64,000 bases of DNA from Leishmania infantum JPCM5 (lineage: Eukaryota > Euglenozoa > Kinetoplastea > Trypanosomatida > Trypanosomatidae), in assembly GCF_000002875.2 (NCBI RefSeq), contig NC_009398.2, positions 67,001-131,000 on the forward strand, read 5' to 3'. Every line of letters starts with the position of its first letter. Within the stretch, counting starts at the first letter, position 1. A program made the translations under genes and the position numbers. The notes beneath the pieces were generated by a model. The model made no database searches, had not been told where the DNA came from, and worked only from the letters and a program-made list of their open reading frames with translations. Positions 29,478 through 40,200 of the stretch are shown here, piece by piece.

Positions 29478-30400
29478 TGCTTAAGTATATCTATATGTAT
29501 GTATATGCATAAAGCATCGCAGGCTTGCCCACGACAGCCTCCATAACGTTAATGAACAGCAGAAAGAGACAAATCGAGAGACACCAACACACACACACAC
29601 GCCAGCCTTCTGTGTGCACGCGTGTGCCTGCCCCGCTCGCACTGCCGCGATGACGGCATCCGCTCCCTCTTTCCCCCTTCCATCATTCCTTCTGCGAAAC
29701 ATATGACCGAAAACTCTGTAGTGGTGCGTGTGTATGTCCGTGGTGGGCCCTGTGTGCCTTGCTCCTGTTCTGCCTCTTCCACCTCCTCTCACCCCACCCC
29801 ATCCACCTTTTCTCCAGAGAGCATCAAGGGTTCACAAAGGTCTTACAAACCTCTACGCAGTGCGCATCACACCCAACGCGCCAGACGGGGACGGCACACA
29901 GATACCGAGACTCCCACAAGCATATGCATGCACTGACGCACAGGAGGCCCGTAATGACATGCGAATAGCCCCTTGCAGGCTCCCCCTTCTCCCTGCCCCC
30001 TCCTCCATTCACCTTCACATCTGTGCTGTTGCTGCTGCTGCTCTCTTCTTTTGCTTGTTGCAGCTCACGAAGCCACTGTCGTCTATTGTGCGCGGGACTT
30101 TGTGTGTTCGCTTCACAGAAAAACAAAGGGAGGCGGCAGCTGTCGGTGTGAAGCCGGAGGTCGTCTTGCCCCGCTCTCTGTCTCCCTCATCCCCTCACCT
30201 AGTCGTGCGTGCGTGTGCTTTCATATAGCTGCATAACGGGACTCTCTGTTGTTGCTGTGCTTCCTCTCCCTCTGTCTGTGGGTTCTTCATCGCCTCCCTC
30301 CCCAGCACACGCACACCTCCGACGTCCACTCACCAACCCTCACCATCGCCGTCATCGCTTGGTACACTGTCTCTCTCTCTCCCTTTTTGGGTACCGTGAT

Positions 30401-30436
30401 TCTGTTTTTTTTTTTCGCTATCCCTTCTATACGTAG
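30401..30436 (+). promoter_or_regulatory. Candidate trans-splice acceptor for the AAAP transporter
   Basis: A run of eleven T residues and a following TCCCTTCTAT tract lead to CGTAG (AG 30435-30436). The first ATG downstream is 30621. Confidence 0.5.
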
Positions 30437-30620
30437 CTGCGTCTCTCCTATCCTAGCCGTGCACAGCACACCTCTTCCTGGAGCCTGCCGTCTGTCCGTC
30501 ACCACCGCCACCATCACCCCAACCCTTCCCCTCCTCCGCCACGGCGAGCCGAATAGCCTCGCTGGCGAGCGCGGTGCGTGTGTGTGTGTGTGTGTGTGCC
30601 ATTCACACCAGACAGCGGAC

Positions 30621-32756
30621 ATGCGCTTCAACGGCAACAGCGGCACCGCGGAGGAGGGCCGCCACAGCACGAGCCCGCGGATATTTTCTCCACCCCTCAC
30701 CCCTCCGTCGTCGCATCCGATGACGCCGACGTGGCCGAGCGCGACGGCTGTGGCAGAGCAAGAGCGGCAGCCACACTACTCGCTCCCCCCCTCCTCGCCA
30801 CCGCTCCTCAACCTCACGCGCGCAACGGACGAGACTGACAGATCGTCGTGCGCCGCTGGTGCAAGCGCCGGGCAGCGGTACTTCCACACCTCCTCGCTCA
30901 AGGAAACGGAGCAAGACAGGGTCGCAGACAGCTTCCACCACGCCTGGATGACAACACCGCAGTCCAAGTCGGCTGGCGAGCTCGCGCCCAACGGCACAGA
31001 CGATTGCACAAATCCCTCTACAGCATTGTGGCACCGAAGCAGCGGTGCGGTGCAGCCTACCAGCAACAGGGACCGAGAAGCAGCCAACTGCAGCGACATC
31101 GGCTGTAGCGACGTGGAATGTAACTGCAACGGCGGCCGTCCTCTTAGGGACGAAGGCAGTGGCGCCGACGACCTCCACCGCGCCCCTGTGGTGCGGCTCA
31201 CGGCCGAGGAGGAGCAAGCGGCGCGTCTGCGCGCGTACAACGAGATGGTCGCCGGCGCTGCTGTCGGCAGCGATGCGGGGGTCACCGATGGGGTTATCGC
31301 CGCAAACAGTCGCGACTTCGTCTCGGATACACTGCGCACAATCCTCCCCAGCGGCGTGACGCAGTGGTTCTCGCGCTCCGTCGACGCGGTGGCACACACT
31401 TCGTCGAGCATGGTCCCCGATGGTGTGAAGAGCGCCGCGAGCACGGTGTCAAACACAGTCGGCGTGGGTGCCCAGCAGATTGGTGACGCGATTGACCGGC
31501 TGCCCGACTTGGTGGTGAATGCGATTCCGTCCACCGTGATGCCCGATGATGTGAAGCAGCTCTTCACGGATTTCAGCAACACCTTTCGCAGCTTCTTCCA
31601 CACGAATATTCTGTCCATGCCCTTCGTGTTCCGCCAAGCCGGGCTGATTGGTGGTATCGTGCTGCTCTCCTTCGTCGCCATCACGTCCGAGTACGCGACG
31701 GAGGCGTACTTTGGGGCGAAGAACCAGATGAAGAACGCGCACAAGGTTGTCCTGTACGGTGAGGTGCCGCTCATGATATGGGGCAAGTGGTATCCGATGA
31801 TCAACTTGTTCTACGGTGTTATCCACCTCGTCGGCTTCATTGCATTCTCGTCGTCGAACGCGGCGGTGCTGCTCGGTGCCATGGGCATGAAGGGTAGCAG
31901 TGCGCAGGCGCTGGGCCTCATTCTGCCCTCCCTAATCGCCCTTCCGCTCGTCCTCATGAAGAACGCACGCAGCCAGCAGCCCCTGGCGATCATGTCCAAC
32001 ACACTCGTGCTGAACTCCGTGATTTTGATGTGCGTGGACTTCACCTACAAGCCCCAGCCGCCCATGAAGCTGTGGCCCTACTCACCATCTGAGTTCTTCG
32101 TCGCACTTGGTGTAACAGTGTACGCGTTCACCGGTATTGGCTCGACGATCACGGTGGAGCGCGTCATGGCGCCGCAGCGCTACCTCAAGCTGCTGCGTGT
32201 GTCGGTGGCGATTTCGTGGGCGCTTCTCATGGCCTTCGGCCTCAGCGGCTTTGTCGCCTACGGCAACCACACCTGCTCCGTCATGACGGTGTCGCTGAAG
32301 TCCGGCCCATTGCGGACCGCGGCGAGCGCGTTGCTCTTCCTCGCATCTCTCACGATCATCCCGCAGAACACGTTCCCGCTGTGCGAGCTATCGGACCGGC
32401 GACTGCTAGGGATTACACGGCTCACCCACTACTGGGACATCAAGCCGAACCTGCTGCGTATCTCATACCTCATTCTGAGTGCCTCGGCTGCCTTCACTGT
32501 TCCGTACTATGGGCTTGTCCTGTCCATATCCGGCTCGCTTGGCTGCGGCATCGTTGGCCTCGTCGTGCCCGCCGCGCTGGACTACGTGAGACGCGAACGC
32601 TGGGCGCTGCGGAAGGGTCGAACGCTTCGCTTCTGGGAGTACATTCTCGTCTTCGGTCTCGGCTTCTACGGGTGTGTCGTGGTCATTATTGGGGTCGTAT
32701 CCGGCAGCTACCAGCTGTGGAAGAACATTCAGACAAGCTCCCCTGACAGCTGCTAG
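30621..32756 (+). CDS. Amino acid transporter, AAAP family
   Basis: The protein has 711 residues. A polar N-terminus of about 315 residues is rich in Ser, Thr and Pro and includes an amphipathic stretch (SDTLRTILPSGVTQWFSRSV). It precedes the transport domain. That starts with 'HTNILSMPFVFRQAGLIGGI', which corresponds to the first-helix motif of the amino acid/auxin permease family (G.GIL.LP.AF...G). It continues with 'YTPKQ'-region equivalents, 'PSEFFVALGVTVYAFTGIGS' and 'LLMAFGLSGFVAYGNHT', both family landmarks, and about eleven membrane segments in total. It is a secondary amino acid carrier; the substrate cannot be assigned. Kinetoplastids have a large expansion of this family, often with long variable N-termini as here. 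The N-terminal extension is unusually long, and the alternative is that translation begins further in, but 30621 is the first ATG after the acceptor. Confidence 0.88.
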   Translation: MRFNGNSGTAEEGRHSTSPRIFSPPLTPPSSHPMTPTWPSATAVAEQERQPHYSLPPSSPPLLNLTRATDETDRSSCAAGASAGQRYFHTSSLKETEQDRVADSFHHAWMTTPQSKSAGELAPNGTDDCTNPSTALWHRSSGAVQPTSNRDREAANCSDIGCSDVECNCNGGRPLRDEGSGADDLHRAPVVRLTAEEEQAARLRAYNEMVAGAAVGSDAGVTDGVIAANSRDFVSDTLRTILPSGVTQWFSRSVDAVAHTSSSMVPDGVKSAASTVSNTVGVGAQQIGDAIDRLPDLVVNAIPSTVMPDDVKQLFTDFSNTFRSFFHTNILSMPFVFRQAGLIGGIVLLSFVAITSEYATEAYFGAKNQMKNAHKVVLYGEVPLMIWGKWYPMINLFYGVIHLVGFIAFSSSNAAVLLGAMGMKGSSAQALGLILPSLIALPLVLMKNARSQQPLAIMSNTLVLNSVILMCVDFTYKPQPPMKLWPYSPSEFFVALGVTVYAFTGIGSTITVERVMAPQRYLKLLRVSVAISWALLMAFGLSGFVAYGNHTCSVMTVSLKSGPLRTAASALLFLASLTIIPQNTFPLCELSDRRLLGITRLTHYWDIKPNLLRISYLILSASAAFTVPYYGLVLSISGSLGCGIVGLVVPAALDYVRRERWALRKGRTLRFWEYILVFGLGFYGCVVVIIGVVSGSYQLWKNIQTSSPDSC

Positions 32757-33899
32757 TCGGGCGCAGGCCTGTACGAGCCACCGTCCGCTCCACTCCATTC
32801 CTCTGAACTCCGTCCACCTTAGGATGTGCGCGTGCATGAACGCGTGTGAGTCAACACACGAACATGTCACAGCGGGAAGGGTAGAGGACACTGTCAAGGG
32901 GCCACGCACTCTACGGCGCCGACCCCTCCTCGCCCCCTCTCTGCGTTCGCGTTTGCGGTTGCATACGCTTGCGCGTTTGCGTCTGTGCCTGTATATTCAG
33001 CGAGAGCTCTGCTGCGCACACCGAAGGCTGAATGCCGACTGCCTGCATGTCAAGTCGAGCGAGAGGAGTAATACGATAGACGCAGAGAAGGCGCAGTGCG
33101 GGTGGTGGCGCCGCGTGCATGCGCAGGAATGCGCGAAGGGGGGACAGCTGAGCCTCCACCACGTCATCCCCTCCCTACCCCTTTCGCCTACGCATACACA
33201 GGCGTACATACGCACGACGTCGCCGCCGCTTCGCTTTCCTCTGCTATCGCTGTCTTTACAGCTGCCTCTTCGCTCCTTTCTTTGCCGTGTGTCTTGCTCG
33301 TATTTCTTGTCGGCTTCCGTCTTCGCTCCGCCGCTTTCCTTAGCCCTCCCCCCTTGCCCCCTCCCGCGACTGCTTCTCTGCTTGTCTCTGACAGGAGAAA
33401 GGAAGGATGCAGGTTCGTGTTGGTGAGGTCGGTTGCCCATTCACGTTTCTTTCGGTTACTCGTGCGATGTTTCTCTGCGGACGGTGTTCGCTGCTCTCTT
33501 GCTTTCATCTCCGGTAGTTGTGCGTTAGCCACGGCACCGCAATTCAACGCGCTTCTCTCTTCACCATCGCGACCAGCCGAAAAACCGCTGCGGCGCCCCA
33601 CCAGCGCCGCAATCTCTCTGTGGCCCAACAGTCGCCTTCGCCTCACGCCATCGCCGTCCTTCTCCTTGTCATATTTCTTCTCTGCTTGCGGCGTGCCACC
33701 CCACCCCACCCCTCCCCTCCCCCCGCCTTTTCCTGTATCTACGGACCTGGCGCTAAGCGCTACTTGCTGATGTCCGTGTATGTCTGCCAGCTCGCGTTTC
33801 TTATGTCTGCGCCGTCACCCTGTCTGCGTCTATGTCTTGATCTCTCCTCGCGTTCCCTTTACACGAAACGCGCCTACCGACGTGCTCGGTGAATGCAAT

Positions 33900-34426
33900 A
33901 GCTGGGAGATGCTCGTTGATACGTGGCCGTTCTCTGCCATCGCGCATGAGCTAAACTGCGCTCTACCCAAGCCCACCACCCACCACCCGCCCCGCGGGTG
34001 GCCTCACAGCAGCTACCATCGTGCCGGTCGCCACGTGCTGCATCCTCCTCGGGGTGGCTCCGGCTCCCCACCACCAGCAGGGCAGTGTGGGGGCCGGGTG
34101 TGGGGTACGCTCGAGTCACGCCGACACGCTGCCCATCACATGGATGGCGCAAGCGTGTTCACGGCCGCGGGTCGCACCGACGCAGCGCCGTCCAGGACCT
34201 GGCCGCCGGCGTCAGTGGCGATGCATCGCTCTGACCTCCCCTACGGCGTCGGCGCTTGACCCTGTCACGACCGGAAGCGGCTCCGCATTGGGCAGGACTA
34301 GAGGGGGTGGGGTGCCGCTCCGCCTCCCCGCAGGGGGAGAGAGTGGGGGCACCGGGTCCCGAGATGCCACGCAGTGTGTGTGGGTATGTTTGTGTGTACC
34401 GGTCATGAGGGACATCCGATGAACAG
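33900..34426 (+). mobile_element. SIDER2-like degenerate retroposon, copy A
   Basis: This block is the reverse complement of sequences at 40895-41476 and 45393-46026. From about 33980 to 34373 it matches both other copies essentially base for base. 34374-34426 is shared only with copy C. Relative to B and C it lacks about 110 bp (between its positions about 33967 and 33959), and its first 60 bp are diverged. The G-rich GAGAGTGGGGGCACCGGG segment near one end and the location in an intergenic/3' UTR region fit Leishmania SIDER2 elements, which are non-autonomous, truncated descendants of ingi/L1Tc-type retroposons and can destabilise mRNAs. The + orientation is inferred from the weakly A-rich flank after 34426. 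No target-site duplication was found. Confidence 0.8.
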
Positions 34427-36309
34427 TGAACGAAAAATGAGCGAAATAAGAAAGTCGATTGGAAGGGACAAGGCGGCGTTGAAACTCGTCGAGCTGAGCG
34501 TTGGCAGACTCTCCCGCCCACCCACACACCTCCTGATCCGCCAGTGGTAAGGAGATGATGGCTTGTGGACAGCACACGCACAGGATACTCCCACATTGCC
34601 TGTGCCCCCTCTTCGGGCCCCTCGCTAGATTTGCCAGTGCGGAAGGGTGCCCAGCGGGCATATCCGTTGGTTATCAAGAGAGTTTGAGGTGGCCGCATGT
34701 TATCAGTGGCAGCGCACCCACACACACACACAAGCGCCTTTCACTCTCCTCCCCAAACTTACGTGGTGGTTGCTGCATGTGCTCCACTCATTCACCTCTT
34801 CTTGTCTCTCCCTTTCTCTGTATCCTATGCTGTCCTTGCCGCGGCGGTGCATTCCCTTTCGACTCTCCCCTCTCTTACTCCATTGTGTGCGTGTGTGTGT
34901 GTGTATCTAATCCTGTGCAGAAGCTTCCCATACCTACACAAAAGCCCCAGTCTATCACCTTGCCGCCCTCTTGTACTCCATGCATCACCCACCCACACAC
35001 ACACACACACAGCGTATTCCTTCTCTTCTCCTGACTGCCTTTAGCTGCACGCCGGCTCTACTGTTGGCATACCCCCGCCACCATAATCGTTGCTACCTTC
35101 CCGGAAGAGGCGCGCCGTCACCACCTCCTGAAAGGCTTTCTCTTCCACCCTCGTTGCCCCTCGGCTCGGCTAGCGTGCGACAGCCCACGCACACGCATTA
35201 CCTCGACTGCATATACGCACGCCCAAGAAGAGGCAAGGGAAGAGCACACGTTGAGTGACGGCGCGGTTAGTGAACGGTAGATTAGAATTATTGGCCTCCG
35301 CACACCTGTTCCCTTCATACACACACGTACACGCGCGCATCCCTCCCACGACTGCTCGAACGACTTCTACGAGTACAACACTCCTTTGCTTGCTCCTGCT
35401 CTTGCTCTCCCTCTCACCTTTAGTGTGCGTGTGTGTGGTTGACTCGTCAGGCCCTCACGCTTCGTATCACCGAATTCGCCCCTTGCCCCCCCTCCCGCCG
35501 CAGCCTCCACCACCGCGTCTCTCGCTCTCTCCGTCTTGCTGTGAGTGTGCTCACTGAACCGTCGCTTGGTGTTAACATATATGCCTTTCCTTTCGTGTCG
35601 GCACCCTTAGCTGTTGTGCGCGTTGACCTTCGCCACTCAACGTGTCGCTCTGCCGACGGTGTCGATTTGGTACGTCGCTGATTTCTCTGTACTTCCCCCC
35701 TCCCCTTTTTCTTTTTTGGGGAAAGCTTCGAGTCTGCATGCGTGTGTCCTCCTGTAGTTGTATCTTTTCGGCGTCGCTCCTGTGCCTTACCCCTCTCCCC
35801 ACTCTCCACCCCTCCCGACTTTATAGATGCGACCGTGAGTAGGCCTCCCTCCCCTTCCCCGATCGTTTCTTGGTGCCTTTGTTTGCCCTTTCTTGTCGCT
35901 TCACATCCCTGTATCCTGCCCTCTCTCTTCCATCCTCCCTCGGGTATTGGTGTTGTCGTCGTGTGTGTGTGTGTGTGTGTGTGTGTGTCGCCGTCTCGGT
36001 AGTTTTGTTCCGCTCTAGCTGTCTCCTGTGTAACGACTGCCTTGCCGTTCTCCCGCTAGCGTCCGTCCCTTATTCCTCTCCCGCCCTCTCTCTCTCTCGT
36101 CGACCTGTGCGCCCGCACCCTTCTTGTAGCACACGCCAGCGTATTCGCATAAGCCTGTCGGTCTGCGTGCGTGTGTGTGTGTGTGTGTACGTGCGTATAA
36201 TAACAGGTGCGGAATCGGTGCTTGTCTCGTCGGTTCTTCATTCCGTTCTTTTTTTTTCTGCTGCTGCTGCTGTTGTTGTTGTCGACGTCGCCGCCATCGC
36301 GTTGCAACT

Positions 36310-36319
<10 letters not shown>

Positions 36320-36352
<33 letters not shown>
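36320..36352 (+). repeat. (GT)16 microsatellite
   Basis: An uninterrupted GT run of about 33 bp lies in the spacer upstream of the inositol phosphate kinase gene. Confidence 0.95.
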
Positions 36353-36357
<5 letters not shown>

Positions 36358-37146
36358 CTGTATGTGCGTCGCTGTCCGTTTCTTGTCTTGCGTGTCGCAT
36401 GCTGCTCGGTGCTGCCCAACTCCTTCGCAAAACACCTTTCCTTTCACCCCATCACCAATCTGCGCTTGTGTACGTTCTGCTCTTGTCTGCCTGTGCACGC
36501 GTGCGTCTTGGGGGGCTCGTTGCTGCCGCGGTTAACCCTCCTCGTCCCCTTCCCACTGCCCTAAGCGCTGATCTCTTTTCTTTTCTGGTTTTGTGGTGGT
36601 TCGCCCTCCTTCTCTCTTTTCACGGTGCGCCGTTGTCGTTGCCGTTCGGATCTCCTCTTCCTCTTCGCCCCCAACTTTCACTGTGTGCGTGTCTGCGTGT
36701 GTAATCCTTGGTTTTCAGTCGTTGCTGTGAGATAAGAAAGGCGCTGCCACACAGCCGCCTCACTCGCTTCCTCTTGTTGCCTCTCTGTGCGGTGCACAGG
36801 CGTGCGTGCGTGTGCGTTGCGTCCCTCTCCCCTCTCACGTCTTCCTGTGTCATCCTCAAACCTCTGTGTTCCCTTCCGGCGCCGCTGCGAATTTATGGCG
36901 TTTTTCCACTGTGGGCCGCTCTCCCTCGCCCCCCCCCCGATTTCCCCCAACCCACGCCTTTGATCTGTGATTGATCGGCTGCTGTTTCGTGTGTGTGTGT
37001 GTGCCGACACCCTTGCACGGCGGCGTACCAGTGGAGCAACGGTAGGATTTGGCACATCTCCCACGCTCTCTGCTCTGCTCTTCGTGGAGCGGATACCACC
37101 CACCCACCCCCTCATTGTATAACCTCACGCACCCCGTCATTAGTGT

Positions 37147-37219
37147 TGCCTTTATTTTTCCTTTTCGTTGCAACTGTCACCACCCGCCTTCCTCCACCGC
37201 CTTGCGCGTGCGCGCTGAG
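37147..37219 (+). promoter_or_regulatory. Candidate trans-splice acceptor for the inositol phosphate kinase
   Basis: The T/C-rich tract CCTTTATTTTTCCTTTTCGT and CCACCCGCCTTCCTCCACC is followed by the first AG at 37218-37219. That leaves a leader of only about 11 nt before the ATG at 37231, so an earlier acceptor is also possible. Confidence 0.4.
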
Positions 37220-37230
37220 GGGAGACGGTT

Positions 37231-40200
37231 ATGCCCAAGTCTCTGTCGCGTTCAACCTTCAACGCCGTTTTCGAGCACTTGTCTGCCGAGGAGCCGCGCT
37301 CTAGTCGCCAGGGCAGCGCCAACGTCAGCTTTAACCACCCCCCGCAACAGCAGTCGCCTCTGCGACCCATGTCCGGGCAGGCGATAGACACCGCCGTCGA
37401 GGTCGTCGCACTGTGCGACCGCGCCGAGGGCAAGCCCACCACCTCTCAGGCGGAAGAGCCGCTGATGCCGCTGCTGCGTGACATGAACGACGATTCGACA
37501 GATGCGCTGAAGCTGTGCAACAGCAGCGATGAGCTGGACGGCTACTGCAGCTCCTGTGAAGGATCCCTGCCGGACGACAGCGCCAGCAGCAGTAGTGAGC
37601 ACGCCTCTAGAGCAACGCTGCCGACAAGCGTTGCGGCAGCTCTGCGCAAGGACGCTCGTCGCAAGCCCCACAGCCGCCACCACCGCCACCGCTATCGCGG
37701 TCGTGGATCGCTGATACGCAGCGCTGCCCGCGATGAGGAGCGGCAACGGCTGGTGGCCATGAGCTTCGATGAGTCAACAGCAACGGCAAAGGCGGCGGAC
37801 TCTGACACGACGACCATGGCATCGCCTGTCGTCTTAACGCCGGCGGTGGCTGCGACGGGGGGCGCAGCGCGCGAAGGCGCTTTCAAGGGGATTCGCACAC
37901 CCTATCCAAAGCCGATCACCGCGACCACAAGCACAAAGACGTCGCTGGCGATGATCTCAGCGGCGCTGAACGTCGAGAGCCGCACCGCCGAGGCTGCCAA
38001 GAGAAGCAACAGCGATAGCCCCTGCTCCAAGCCAGGGAATGCGGTGAGCAACACGCGTGATGCGGTGCTGCCGCAGGTGCAGGTGCCGGTCTTGGCGCGT
38101 GACGGAGGAGGAGGCGAGTCGGCAGGGGCGCTGTGTTTGCTGGGCAAACGCGATAGCCGAGACGCTGCCGAGGTGTCGATAGATAGCGCTGGAGGGGACC
38201 AGTGCATTCTGGAGACGTCGCCCACCGCGATGTCGCGTCCACCCACTCTTTCTCCAGCTGGTACGCTAAGCCTGGCGGGCACTGCGGTCATCACCAGTAA
38301 AGGTAGCAACAACGGAAGTCATAGCAGCGCCATTGGCGCCGGAGACGCGTTGCAAGTGACATCATGCGGTGCGGCCACTCCTCCACCCGTTGATGAGGCA
38401 GCATGTGTCGCACCTGTTGCGGTGGGTCTGAAGCGCAGCACGGTGAACGTCCACGACGGGTTTGTCACGCGCACCGCCGCCTCCGTTTCCTCCTCCTGCC
38501 CGCTGCAGGAAGCCGCCCAAGGCCCCTCTGCAGAACCTAGGCCCGATAGGACGCTTTCCGTTCCACTGGCAGGTGAGGCCGCGGCAGAGACCACAGGTGT
38601 TGCCGTACAGGCAACACCTGTTGCCGGCGTCGCCACATTGACGTCAACGAACGCGACAATCCCGCTAGGCAATGCAGCGGCAGAGACCTCTGTGAAGCAC
38701 CTGCAGACCCCCTCCGGCTCTCCGACGCTTGTCGACCTCTCTAGCTCCTCATCGGTCGGCGGCCACCACCTCTCCGTAACGGAGGGGAACGCCTTCCTGA
38801 AGCAGTCCGGCTCACGCCGCGAGGAGGCCTTCTACAACATGATACAGCCCTACCAAGAGGCGCTCGTGCGGGAGGCGGTGCGACAGGCGCCGCACACGGT
38901 TCAGCATTGGAGCCACCAGCACTCAGGCACACCGTGCGCAGGAGTTCAACAAGGCGCGGCCTCTGCCGCCGCCGCTTCCCTCTCCTCTAAAGCGAGGCAC
39001 CTCTCGCCACTGCACACCAGCGCCACCCAGCGGCGGAGAGATGACGACAGCGACAGCGTCGTGGCCGACCCGGACGATGTGGCTGCCATGTGCGAGGCAA
39101 GGTGGGAAGCCTACCAGCAGTACGAGGCGGAGGGCATGTCCAACCTGAACATTCTCGCCTCGGAACAGCTGGCGGAAAAGAATACGGGGCGCGAGCGCCA
39201 GCGCTGTGGCGGAGGCAGTGGCTGCGCTGGGCCGCTATACAACAACCCGCCATCGCCAACGTCGCCGCGCCAGGTGGACAAAGATCTCGTCGAGTTGGCT
39301 GCCCGGCTGTGGTGGACGGTGCGCTTCCGTCACTTCTACCGCACTTCAGCGCCTGCCTACGAGGTGCAGCGGCAGGCGGCGGAGGCGGCAGGTCTGTCGC
39401 CGCTGTCGCCGTTGGCCTGGTCACCCGCGGCCACCACCTGTGGCAGCGGTGGTGCAGCCGTCACCTATTCTTTAGGCACCACGCCAGCGTCGCAGCAGCC
39501 TCACCATGCGCCACACGACTCCCTTGAAGCCGTGCCACCGAGACTCCCATCGTCGCCGATGAGCGCATCCATGATAGAACAGGAAAAGGCTGAGCACAGG
39601 GGTGAAGCAGCGGCGGCGCCGGCCCCCAACATGAGCGGCACCGCCACGCCGTGCATGGTCGGCTCCTTTGCTGCCTCGCTGCTGGAAGGGCTCACCAGCA
39701 GCTCCAGCGCCGCGGAGCGGCAATACGCCGCGCAGAAGCACCGCGCGCTGCAGCTGCTCGCCGCCTTCGTGCCACGCTACCACGGCACACGCCGCCTCTT
39801 CGCGCGTGACGTGCTCCGCTGCGAGAGTAAGGGGCAGCCCGCAGCGGCGTCGACAGCGCAGGCGAGCGAGGAGCAGCCGCAGCAGCCGGGAAAGCAGCAG
39901 ATCGTGGTGGATGCAGACAACGACGATGACGAAGACAACAACAGCGGCGACAAGAAGATCTGCCGCATGATCATGCTCGAGTACGTGTGCTACCGCTTCC
40001 GTCGTCCGTGCGTCATGGACATCAAGATGGGCAGCCGCCAGTACGGCCTGCACCCCTCCGCGGAGAAGAAACGGAGCAAGGAGCGCAAGGCGAGGCTGTC
40101 TACGTCGGCACGGTACGGCATCCGCCTCGCCGGGTACCGCCGGTGGAACGCGGATGAGGGGCGGTACAACTGCCGCAGCAAACTGCAGTGCCGCTGCCTT

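Larger units (their letters stand above)
28819..30620. other. Spacer POT1-like permease - AAAP transporter
   Basis: Holds GT runs (28930-28944, 29229-29252), two TA blocks flanking a CA block (29429-29477), T-rich blocks, and the acceptor tract of the AAAP gene. No coding sequence is supported. Confidence 0.55.
32757..37230. other. Very long spacer AAAP transporter - inositol phosphate kinase, with one SIDER2-like element
   Basis: 4.5 kb with no supported gene. It holds a SIDER2-like element at 33900-34426, long T/C-rich sequence from 34740 to 36700, GT microsatellites (about 35960-35987, 36172-36188, 36320-36352) and a CTG/TTG run near 36258-36280. The open frames have biased, repetitive composition and no motif. 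Confidence 0.6.

Noticed and set aside
34021..34422. Identical 133-codon frames in the three SIDER2-like copies
   Set aside because: They run in the same strand of the repeat with Arg/Pro/Gly-biased composition and no motif. Identity reflects the repeat DNA, not protein conservation.
35742..36704. Several open frames in the spacer before the inositol phosphate kinase
   Set aside because: They translate GT and CT repeats (Val/Cys and Ser/Leu runs) and overlap each other in different frames.
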